DNA from: Pisolithus tinctorius
Lineage: Eukaryota > Basidiomycota > Agaricomycetes > Boletales > Pisolithaceae
DNA: 64,000 bases
Direction: 5' to 3'
Assembly (NCBI GenBank): GCA_024663395.1
Contig: JANFAH010000088.1
Span: 1 to 64,000 of the forward strand
Part shown: in pieces, positions 35,301-44,865 of the stretch
Layout of the letters: each line of letters opens with the position of its first letter
Position numbering within the stretch: the stretch's first letter is position 1
Notes under the pieces: generated by a model
Database searches by the model: none
The model's input: the letters and a program-made list of their open reading frames with translations, nothing else
What the model was told of the DNA's origin: nothing
Made by a program: the position numbers and the translations under genes

Positions 35301-36032
35301 CAGGAGCGTGGTCTGCGACTGAGGAGTCGTCAGCAGAGAGAGGACCAACGTCATCATCACGCTGAGATGCCCCCGATGAATCAGGCCGAAGAAGCGGGTG
35401 TGGTTCCGTGAAATGCCGGGCTTGAAGCTCCCCTAGTGAGTCCTCCAGTTGCCGGATTCGTTCGCTCATTTTGGATATCCGACGGTGTAAGTGTTCTGTC
35501 GCCGCAAAGACGAACCTGGATTACGAAGCGCTTAGACGATAGTCTGGCAGAAAACTACCATAGATAGATCATACCGAGTTCCTTGGCCTGTTGTGAGGCT
35601 TCCTGCGGACAGCGGATGGTCGAAGCCATGGGAATGGAAGGATAATCATTCAAAAGCACGTACCATTGGGACATAATGCAGCGCAACCCCTTCGCTATAG
35701 AAGTATGCAAAAGTGTGAGTTATGGTGGTGATGCAAGAGCGCCAAGAGGAGAAGAGGGTATGCTCACCCGACAGGACTGGCAAGGAATCTGCTTGTCACA
35801 CTTAATCTTCAGTCTTTAGATACAGATCGAGGACCAAGGGAAGGTGTGGAAGTCAGCCAACAAGCGTTGCACAGACGTATTCGGATGACGCGTGATGACC
35901 GCGCACGTACCTATTGCATTCAGCACATGACAACTGTCCATTGTTCCTCTTATGTTCGGTCTCCCGTGCATGATTATCGTCGCATCCAGATTCCTTGGGA
36001 ACTCTGCGACTCGGCTTGCGTTCAGGCGGCAT
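32374..36032 (-). CDS. Zn2Cys6 fungal transcription factor with Gln/Pro-rich C-terminus
   Basis: A nuclear DNA-binding regulator unique to fungi. Starting at 36032 (MPPERKPSRRVPKESG) and splicing two introns, the zinc cluster reads CAECNRLKIKCDKQIPCQSC followed by RRRGCAALCPNG; all six cysteines fit CX2CX6CX5CX2CX8C. A short coiled coil (RIRQLEDSLGELQARH) follows as a dimerisation element. The middle-homology region (PF04082 type) includes FPFKPDGSTLNVEMLANDYL, HLLGLLFLVFAIGALVDPNQ and LETIQALHLLGIYNTMSGNA. The last 340 codons are rich in Gln, Pro and Ser, typical of an activation domain, and end ESGFFDGYGYQG. Target genes cannot be inferred. Length, about 900 residues, is usual for the class. 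Confidence 0.88.
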
Positions 36033-37378
36033 CTATGAAGTTGGTGGAACGGGGAACAGGTTGCTAGGCTCGGATGTCTCCCAGGTTGAGTTTGGTGTCT
36101 TTATGTATCTGTTCTCTCACGGGCGTTTGCTCATCTTCCGAGCATCGGGATTGCGTCAGGTATTCGTTCATCTTCCGTACCTCGGGCCTCATTTCCGTGT
36201 GTCGGGTAATCAAAAATCGTTCATATTCCGTCCATCGGTTGCCTTGCACGCGTAGGCACTAGAGCGGATCACTGAGCTACATACACCGCACCAAAGCCCC
36301 GGTAGTCGCGGAGGATCAGCGCACCCGTCAAAAAGGGAGATTCGGAAAAAATCTAGTACTTACATCCAGAACACAGCTTGGCACTACTAATTTGATGTGC
36401 CTTCGCTGCGGATGCCGAATAATACTGTTGGAACTGAACCTCGCGTTCGACACGTGTGCCTTTCTGAGACCTATAACGATACCACGTTGTATCAAACCAT
36501 TCTCCGCCAAACCGATGAAACTCACGGAATCTGAAGAATCACCCCGTGATCACGGACACAGGACACCTAGGCAGTACGTGTGATGACCTATAATCGCCGA
36601 TCTAGTATTAACTGCTTAAGCCTTTTGTTCACCTTTTGAGAAGATGCGTCCGCTGAATGTAATAGCCCTCTTGACCGGGAAAAGGATACCCGAAGAGTGA
36701 GCCCTCGAAGTCAAGGTCTTAACAAGTTACGCCCTACTATTTTACACATCACTGGGGAATTGAGGTCACTTACAATGGGATGTCTGAGCTTACCGTAATG
36801 AGGGCACGAAAGAGAGACGGAGTGACGCAGGGTAATGGGTACCGGAACATCATCCAGAGTTGCAAACAAGCCATCTTAGAAGGGTGGTCATGTGTTGCAT
36901 TGACAAGCGTAGCAGCGCGGAAGTCTCGGAGGCAACCAACTCAATGCACCGCTGGTACCGCAGCTCGCAGACGTGCTACGTACACCTCAACCAAGTCCAC
37001 GAGTCGGCCTTTCCTACTAAACAAGTTCGAGAAGTCCGAGGACTGGCCAGAGTACACTGATCGATATGATAGACCTCGAATCCTTTGACAAGAACTTGGT
37101 GTCCATTGGCACCAAACAGGCCTTGACATCCATATTAGAGCAGTGATCACGGGAATTCCGGAGAATATTCTGAAAGACGAACAGGTTATGAGGGGTATCG
37201 GAAGACAACGAAAGTGAAAAACCGAGCATATTCACCGTTGGGCTTGTTGGGAGCGTGCCGCTGAAAGACCAACAGCTGTGTCGGAAATAACTCAAATGTC
37301 ACAAATACTAGTGATTACAGAAAGTATGGGATGACCCGGGCACCTAACAAGGACAAACATTAGCTCGGACTTCACGCC
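36033..37378. other. 1.3 kb intergenic region with degenerate short repeats
   Basis: No supported gene. Around 36125-36240 a motif CGTTCATCTTCCG or close variants recurs three to four times with TCGG spaced after it, at irregular steps of about 35-55 bases. It must contain the promoters of the Zn2Cys6 gene and PRP38. Confidence 0.4.
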
Positions 37379-38379
37379 ATGGCCAACACGACGGTGAAAG
37401 GCGCATTAGCGATCCATGGCCAAAATCCCCAAGTAAGTCCCGTCGATGATGGCTCAGAGCACGGGTCTAATGCATGCAGTTCCTCGTCGAAACTGTCATC
37501 CGCAATCGAATATGGGAGTCCGTCTACTGGAAGGAGCATTGCTTTGCATTGACGGGTTTGTTAGCAGTACACTATGGGAGGTCCGTGCTGACTACTTAGC
37601 ATAGCTGAGTCCCTCATCGATAAGGCGATAGAGCTGCGTTACATCGGGGGTGTCTATGGCAACCAACATCCCACTGAATTTCTGTCTCTGCTCCTCAAAC
37701 TTCTTCAGATCCAACCCGAAAAAGAGATCTTGATCGAGTATTTACAGGCAGATGAGTTCAAGTGAGCCCATCGAGCTCCTGGTCGCATTTACTGTCATGC
37801 TGACGCGCGTTAGGTATATGAGAGCGCTAGCTGCAATGTATATCCGAATGACGTTTCGCGCAGTCGAGGTATACGAGATTCTCGAACCGCTGATGAAAGA
37901 CTATCGGAAACTGCGCTATCGCGATATGGGTCAGTCGTTTCCGGATGACTTTTGGTCTTTTCAATAACTGATAACTCGCTGCAGCGGGATACTCACTAAT
38001 CTTTTTCGACGAGTTTATTTACCAGCTGCTCAGCGAAGAGCGTGTATGTGATATCATCTTACCTCGCTTGCCGAAGCGGCAAATATTGGAAGAAAGTGGA
38101 GAACTTGGGCCACGCAAAAGTCGGCTGTTAGAGGCCATGGAGGGCAAGAGTGATCATGGGGGCAGTGACCACAGCCGAAGCTCCAGTCGTAGCCGCACCA
38201 CGGACAGGAGCAGGAGCAGGACTAGCGATCGGTCTCAAAGTCCAAGTGTATATCATTCCAGGAGTCCAAGCGAGGCAGGTTCGAGAAGTGGTTCGCCGTC
38301 TGCCAACAGGTTTGTTTCACGCAGCCCATCTCGGTCGCCCTCACCTCGTAATATGTCACCTGACGGAATGGAATTATAA
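37379..38379 (+). CDS. PRP38: Pre-mRNA splicing factor Prp38
   Basis: A tri-snRNP/B-complex protein needed for spliceosome activation. The start at 37379 reads ALAIHGQNPQFLVETVIRNR, then IWESVYWKEHCFALTAESLI, AIELRYIGGVYGNQHPTEFL and LALLLKLLQIQ-type helices, and YMRALAAMYIRMTFRAVEVY, which cover the PRP38 domain in order. The C-terminus is an Arg/Ser domain (RSRTSDRSQSPSVYHSRSPS) from about 38170 to the stop. Metazoan and plant Prp38 have such RS tails while budding yeast Prp38 lacks one, consistent with the intron-rich genome seen here. Ends 34 bases from the 3' end of the uL15m gene. Confidence 0.95.
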
Positions 38380-38413
38380 TGTATCACCTATATATTATCT
38401 GTGTCGTAATTCT

Positions 38414-39372
38414 CTATGCAGATGCAGTATTCTCAGCTGGCTTCTTATTGAAGCTTTGGGTCTTGAAAGAAAGGAGCTGCCTTGAGAGTTGTTTCCACCG
38501 TTCAGAGACAAGTGGCATCTTCTCTGCCGCTTCCGGTGACAAGTATCCACGGTTCTTCCAATCCGTGTACCATACTATTGGCCATTGCTCTAAGATAATA
38601 GTGATACGAAATGCAATCGAGCAACGTACGAATGTCATTGCGACGTGTCGGGGCAGCCGCTACGCGGTCGGTACGGCCCTTGACGCAGTCGCGGAGTGCA
38701 AGTGGATTATAATACTGGCAAAAGACACTTCCACCATTTGCCTCGACTGCCTTGATAGCACTCTTCGATGCCCTAGACGACACGATGTGGACGGGGGACT
38801 TCAAAAATTGTGCACCCTACAATAGATTTGAGCAACGGTCACCCCCAAAGTCGCATACTCACATCGCCCAATAACTTGACACCGTCATGAACGTCGTGTA
38901 CGCAACCACTCAAAAGCAAGTCCTTGGCGGTGATGGGTTGGTCTGGGGAACAGGTCAAACGACCTTGGTCGATCCAATGCTGTATGCGATCCAAGTTGAC
39001 GGCTGCATAAACTTTGCGGTTCCTAGCAAAAAATACCCAAAGTGTTTTCGTCTCAGCACCGGGCGAATACACCATACTTACGGGTTTACGAAGCCTTTCT
39101 TGGGAAAGCGCTTGGTTATGGGTGTCTGGCCACCCTCAAAGCCCGCCTTTGGTTTTCCGTTCCCTGAACGAGCTTTGGCACCCTTGTGACCGCGTCCCGA
39201 CGTACCACCGTAGCCTGAGCCCTGGCCTCGACCAACTCGTTTTTTCTACGTATTGATGTGAAGTGGTACAGTGAGGGAGCTTGTGGGAACGTACATCATG
39301 GAGTGAGCCAAGTGCAGGGCGAAGATTGGATAGAGAGACCCGGCTTGCCCCTGCACGGACCACGGCTGACAT
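38414..39372 (-). CDS. MRPL10: Mitochondrial large-subunit ribosomal protein uL15m
   Basis: The mitochondrial counterpart of bacterial L15, imported and built into the large subunit. The start at 39372 ([20 protein letters not shown]) has a basic, Ser-rich presequence. After an intron comes the family signature [20 protein letters not shown] followed by [20 protein letters not shown] and FPKKGF. Later blocks are [35 protein letters not shown], and [21 protein letters not shown] fungal C-terminal extension ([20 protein letters not shown]) closes the frame at 38414. An upstream out-of-frame ATG lies at 39387. Convergent with PRP38, divergent from MOD5. Confidence 0.92.
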
Positions 39373-39476
39373 CGTGTTTGTTGCTCATGGCGGGATTGAA
39401 ACCGCGCAAAAGCGGTAGGCTGACTCACGTGATCTTGCTGATCCTTACATAAACTGCGCTCGTCGTCCTTGCGCTC
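39373..39476. promoter_or_regulatory. Divergent promoter of uL15m and MOD5
   Basis: A 104 bp head-to-head spacer. It contains the palindrome TCACGTGA at 39425-39432, a Cbf1/bHLH-type E-box. Confidence 0.4.
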
Positions 39477-41403
39477 ATGATTCGAATGGCTACATCACTG
39501 CAGCCCTTGATAGTGATATGTGGGGCAACCGGTGTCGGAAAATCAAAATTAGGAGTTGAACTTGCTTTAGGGTTGGCGAACCAGGGCCACAGCAGATGGC
39601 GGGGTGCGAGGATCATCAATGCGGATTCCATGCAAGTGTATGCGGGTTTGGATGTGGCTACCAACAAGATTTCCCCGGCAGAACAGATGGGCATCGACCA
39701 TTTACTCATGGACTTTAAACGACCTGGGGAACAATACCTCGTTGGACATTGGGTGCACGACGCCATGCAAGCGGTAAGTTTCCGACATCACCGTGCTCAA
39801 CAAATCAATAATTCCACGCTTGACAGATCAAAGAGACCCACAATCGCGACGAGATACCCATCGTTGTTGGAGGGACGTCTTACTGGATACAGCATTTACT
39901 ATTCCCAAATCGACTCGCTAGCGATGGCCCGCCTAACCCAGCTGGAGATCAACATTCTGGGCTGTTTCGGTCACCTGAACTAGAAAGATCCATTTCGCAA
40001 CTCCCTCCTGATCTTCTTGGCCTTTTCGATCACTTGCCTGAGCACGCACCACCCGCGGTCAGCCATCCCGATGACGCCTTGTTACTCTACAAGCTTCTCC
40101 AGGCACTTGATGAGCCGGTGGCTGCCAGATGGCACTGGAGAGATACTCGGAAAGTTCTCAGAGCCTTACGGATTATCAAAGATCAGGGACGAATGCCGAG
40201 TGAAATTATCAACGAGCAAGCCAGCACTCCTCTCTTTCCTCGGTGAGTGACGATCTTTATTTAGATGATAGTTGCTTATTGGCAAAGGCATAATCCATAG
40301 ATACCGGACACTTTGCTTTTGGTTGCATGCCGAGCAATCCGTGCTAGATCGGCGCTTGGACGAGCGTGTTGATGGCATGATGAAGGTCTATTATTATCAT
40401 TATTACTGAGCGCAAGTGACACGTCATTCAACAATTTAAAGAACGGCCTACTACAGGAAATCCGAAGAATTTATGAAAATGCCAGCTGTTCGGTCGGTAT
40501 TGACGGTGGTCGTAATAACGAACACGACGGAAACGAAACTACAGCCGACTTCACACTTGGTATTTTCCAGTCCATTGGTGTGTTACTCAAACTATATCTC
40601 CTGTTCAGGCTGCAACTCGGATTGCCATAGGTTACAAAGAATTCTACGATTACATTTCAGACCCAAACGCTTCGCGGGAGGATCTCACTGATGCTGTGGA
40701 GAAAACAAAACATGCTACTCGAAAATATGCTAAGCGTCAAATATCATGGCTTCGGAACAAGCTTTTACCTGCATTACACAGCGTGGCAGCAGAATGCAGA
40801 AGCAAGTCATCGATGGCGACGTTATACTTACTCGACACATCAGGCAAGTGGGCAATTACGCACAAAGAGCACGTTTCCAACGTCTTGTCATCAGTCCTTG
40901 GAGAATCATGGGTTTCGAACGTGTGTCAGCCCGCCCAAATGATCATGAGCGGTCCGTGTTTCGCGAATAACATGATTCCCTCTGAACATAAATTCCAGCG
41001 TTCTTAAACGAGGAGGAACTTCCAGACCCTATGATGTTATCACCCTTGGCACGAGCTATGTTGTCTAATGTGAACGAAGCACTGAGGTTTGTTAATCCCT
41101 GTCTGTGGTCGGCTGATTTTGATTTTGTTTCAAGTCCTTCAGCAGTTCTTGAAGCTAGGCGAATGGTTGTGTGCCCGGTGTGCACAAAGAATCCTTCACA
41201 GCCTGTTATGGTCGAAGCAGCTGAGTGGGAGGCTCACCGGAGGACTAGACTACACCGACGACTAGCGGTTAAGGCGAAAGAGCGGGTTTTGGGTACTCCA
41301 CGGGAAAACGGAGTACCGGAATGTCAACTCCCCAGTGGACCTCTTCCTTCGTGAGTGGCACCGTACGAATGACTTCGGTGCGTATCTCCGGTGCTGTAAC
41401 TGA
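39477..41403 (+). CDS. MOD5: tRNA dimethylallyltransferase (MOD5/MiaA), intact copy
   Basis: Adds an isopentenyl group from DMAPP to A37 of tRNAs reading codons that start with U. The P-loop GATGVGKSKLG sits at about residue 16; NADSMQVYAGLDVATNK, DHLLMDF and VVGGTSYWIQHLLF follow (substrate and DMAPP binding). RWHWRDTRKVLRALRI and the helical blocks CFWLHAEQSVLDRRLDERVD and QSIGYKEFYDY are conserved. The eukaryotic C-terminal zinc finger CPVCTKNP...EAHRRTRLH (C2H2) is intact. The end, LFLREWHRTNDFGAYLRCCN, needs a 43-base intron (41293-41335). Two start codons are possible, 39477 and 39486; the second is the one shared with the neighbouring copy. A tandem duplicate follows at 42456. Confidence 0.92.
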
Positions 41404-42455
41404 CTTTTATTGGCTTGTAGGGGTATCCATATTGTGCCTGTGTAGATGGTCATTTCGGGGCCTCGGCGACAATGACATTTATGACTTGGTCCTCTTGGTT
41501 AGTGCTGAAGGCAAGTCGCAGATGGCGGTCCTGCGGCTTTGCCTTAGCTTGAAAGTGCATCTTCTGACAATACTGCCCATGTTCCTGGGGTATCCGTTCG
41601 ATGTGCGCACCGACTCTTACTTTATAGCCAAAGACAACAAGTATGATATGGTGCCTGGAACTATTTACCTCCAAATATTCTCTCACGGAGGTTTTGAAGT
41701 ACGAAAATACTCAGTAATACTTAATATCTCAGAGCGGTAACCATCACACATTGGAGTATCCCGCTAATCAGACCCTGTATTTGCCACACAAGATACGGGC
41801 CAGCACACAAGAAAGGAGCCACACGACTGCGCCGGCGCTGTGGCGTTCCCAATTTTGGGAAGTGCCAACTGCGCTGGGTTGCGTTGGCAGAAGCCTCAGT
41901 TGGCACTTGGACCTATCGAGGACCCATTGACGTGGAGGGAACGGGAAGGGACACGATGGCTGCAGGTGTTTAATTGGATTGCCACCACGACGACCCAGCA
42001 TCCTTGTTGTTGGCTAGTAAGTTGGCTCCGAGCCTGGTTCCAGTTGTCGACAGGGTTATAATAATCGTTGCAGGTGATCCGCATATATTGAGACCCCTTA
42101 CAGCACTACAGCCCGGGTTTGTAACATCTTGTGTGCCACGTTGCAACTGTCAGACTGAATTTTGTTCTCCACCAGCGAGTGGGAGGATCATCAGGTGTCA
42201 TCGATCATCCCGGTACATATGTTACCCTACTACCGCGTGGGTCGCTTCGTGCGTTGGTGGACAACGAGCCCTTGGGGGGTGTCGTCAGGTGATCCTCGGT
42301 ATGTGTCCGTGTGGTCAAGCAGTGCTTGACGGTATAAAAGGACACCCTACTGTCTGTCGAATCCTATCGATCAGTCTAGTGATTGGTGCCCGAACCGCTC
42401 CAAGGGTACTGGAGCCTCTAGTTCTAAAACTACGAGCAATCGTGTGCGTTGATTT
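41404..42455. other. Spacer between the two MOD5 copies, with palindromes and promoter-like elements
   Basis: About 1.05 kb. The first 100 bases belong to the duplicated 3' flank. TTCCCAATTTTGGGAA (41846-41861) is a 16 bp palindrome overlapping AAGTGCCAACTG (41860-41871), whose perfect inverse lies at 41897-41908. Near the right end are the odd palindrome GTCAAGCAGTGCTTGAC (42314-42330), TATAAAAG (42333-42340) and TGGTGCCCGAACC (42384-42396), the last resembling a retroelement primer-binding site. No protein is supported. Confidence 0.5.
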
Positions 42456-44288
42456 ATGGCTACATCACTTCAGCCCTTGGTGGTGATATGCGGGGCAACC
42501 GGTGTCGGAAAATCGAAGCTGGGGGTTCAACTTGCCCTCGGACTGGCGAACCAAGGCCGCAATAGATGGCGGGGTGCGAGGATCATCAGTGCGGACTCCA
42601 TGCAAGTATACAAGGGTATGGATGTGGCCACCAACAAGATTTCCCCGGCGGAACGGATGGGCATCGACCATTTACTCATGGACTTTAAACGACCCGAGGA
42701 ACAATACCTCGTCGGGGAGTGGGTGCACGACGCCATGCAAGCGGTAAGTTGCCGACATCATCGCGCTCAACAAGTGAATAATTCCACGCTTGACAGATCA
42801 AAGAGACCCACGACCGCAACGAGATACCCATCGTCGTTGGCGGGTCATCCTGGATCCAATATTTACTATTCCAAAACCGACTTGCTGACGATTTCCCACC
42901 TAATCTATCTAGGGCACAACATCCTGGTCAGTTTTGGTCGCCTTCACTAGAGCGTTTTAATTCACAGCTTTCTTCCGGTCTACTTGACCTTCTTAGCGAC
43001 GTTCCCTGGACACGTGGCATCGGTAGCCAGCCAGCCCGGCGCCGCTTTGTTACTCTACAAGTTTCTCCAGCTGCTTGATGAGTTACAAGGTGCTAGATGG
43101 CACTGGAGAGACACTCCAAGAGTCCTCCGATCCCTACAGATTATCAAGGAGCAGCGACGAATTCTGAGTGAATTTATCAATGAGCATGCCCCTACCCCCC
43201 TCGTTCTTCGGTGAGTGATGCTTTTTGTTTGGATGAGAGTCGCTTAGCAAAGGCACAAACCACAGGTACCCCACGCTTTGCTTTTGGTTGCATGCGGAGC
43301 AATCAGTGCTGGACCGGCGGCTGGACGAGCGTGTTGACGACATGATAAAGGTTTGCTTCTACCGAAGCAAGCAACACCTCGTCTAATAAAATGCTACAGA
43401 ATGGCCTCGTACAAGAAATTCGAGAATTGTATGAATATTCTCGCTCGTGCGCCGACCTTGACCCTGGCCGTAACGGACACGGCAGAAGCGAAACTGCCGC
43501 TGACTTCACAGTTGGTCTTTTCCAATGCATTGGTGCGTTACTTTTATCATACGCGTCGCTCGGGCTACAACCCGGGTTGCCATAGGGTACAGAGAGTTCT
43601 ACGACTACGTTGTAGACCCAAACCCTTCGCAAAAGAAGTTCGCCTGCGCTGTGGAACAAATGAAACAGTCTACACGCCAATATGCTAGGAACCAAGTCGT
43701 TCTGTCTCGGGACAGAGTTTTATCTCCCATACATACTTTGGCAGCAGAATCCAGAGGCAGGCCATTGGTGGCAGCGTTGCACTCCCTTGATACAACAGGC
43801 AGGTTGGCGACTGCTGTCAAGGAGTACACTTTTAACGTCTGGCCCTTAGCACTTGAATCATGGGCTTCTAATGTACTTCAGCCCGCCCAAATGATCATGA
43901 ATGGTTCGTGTTCCGCGAGATAAGGTGCAATCTCCTCTGAAGACAAATTCCAGAGTTCTTGAAACCAGGAGAAACACAGGCTTTGTTAGTTAATGTGAAC
44001 AAAGGATCGAGGTCTGTTAGCCCCTCTCCTTCCCCTGTCGCTGTAGTTCACTAACCTAAATTTGGTTTCGTAGTCCCTCGGCAGTTTTTGAAGCTAGGCG
44101 AAATGTCTTACGCCTGGATGTTCACAAAGATCATTCGCGGGAGCCCTGTGGGGGCTCACCAGAGGACTGGACTGCACCGACATCTAGCATCTGGGAGCGG
44201 GGCGGGGGTAGCCCCAGTGGAGGCTGAACCGTCGTAAGTGCAAGGTGCGAATACCTTCGCTACGCACATCTGACGCAGTAATTGACTT
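42456..44288 (+). pseudogene. Tandem second copy of MOD5, decaying
   Basis: Near-identical to the 39477 gene from the second start codon on, introns included (for example the intron after the AMQA codons matches almost base for base), so it arose by DNA duplication, not retroposition. The P-loop GATGVGKSKLG and SADSMQVYKGMDVATNK survive. Changes suggest loss of function: GGTSYW is reduced to GGSSW by one codon; a one-base insertion near 43003-43010 shifts the frame, which reads PGHVASVASQPGAALLLYKF only after the shift; the zinc-finger CPVC pair is replaced by residues from CTACGCCTGGATGTT; and about 40 bases of the preceding exon are missing. The homologous 3' flank continues to about 44376. 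A shortened protein cannot be excluded. Confidence 0.78.
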
Positions 44289-44865
44289 TTATCGGTTCGC
44301 GGGGGTGAATACAATGCGCCTGTGCAGATGCCCATTTCAAGGGCCCTGGCATTCGTGACTTATTAGGTTCAGACAAATGAAAATACATCTTCGACAACGA
44401 TGGCTATTCACTGGGCAAACCTTTCGTCGTGAGCACTGAGCGGCGCCGAGTCGTTTTCTGCCAACAAAATACGCCTTTCTTCATCACTACCGGTGGACGA
44501 CACTACTACGCGAGACCATATTCACCTATGCTGTTGGTTGCTGTTGGACATTATGGTGGTTAAAGCCACGACGAGTGTAATAAATATCGATTGAGACGTA
44601 GGCAGAAAAATATCATACGACAGCTTTATGTTATAGGTTTGTGAAAAAAAAAGGGTTGGGTTGGGGTGTGAGCTGTCCTCGTCGGGGCTGCGACAGTATC
44701 GCTTGAACCTCAAACGCGCATTGAGTGGCAGTCGTGAGCACCGGTCGTGACACTGATTGTGCTCATTCTCTTGTTCTCTTTTTTTTGCCTGCCAGATTTT
44801 CCGACTCGTTCTGCGGTGGCCATCGCACACTGCCAGCACTTCGGCTGTTTTCTCGCTTTTCAACC
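44289..44865. other. Intergenic region upstream of the Rco1-like gene
   Basis: The first 90 bases are the degraded 3' flank of the MOD5 duplication. The rest shows no gene; a poly-A run at 44644-44652 and T-rich tracts near 44778 may belong to the promoter of the next gene. Confidence 0.4.

Noticed and set aside
41270..41403. MOD5 copy one seeming to stop at 41354 with an unrelated tail
   Set aside because: A 43-base GT-AG intron (41293-41335) restores the family C-terminus LFLREWHRTNDFGAYLRCC.
42456..44288. Second MOD5 copy as a retrocopy
   Set aside because: It keeps the introns of the first copy, so it is a DNA-level duplication despite the primer-binding-site-like motif upstream.
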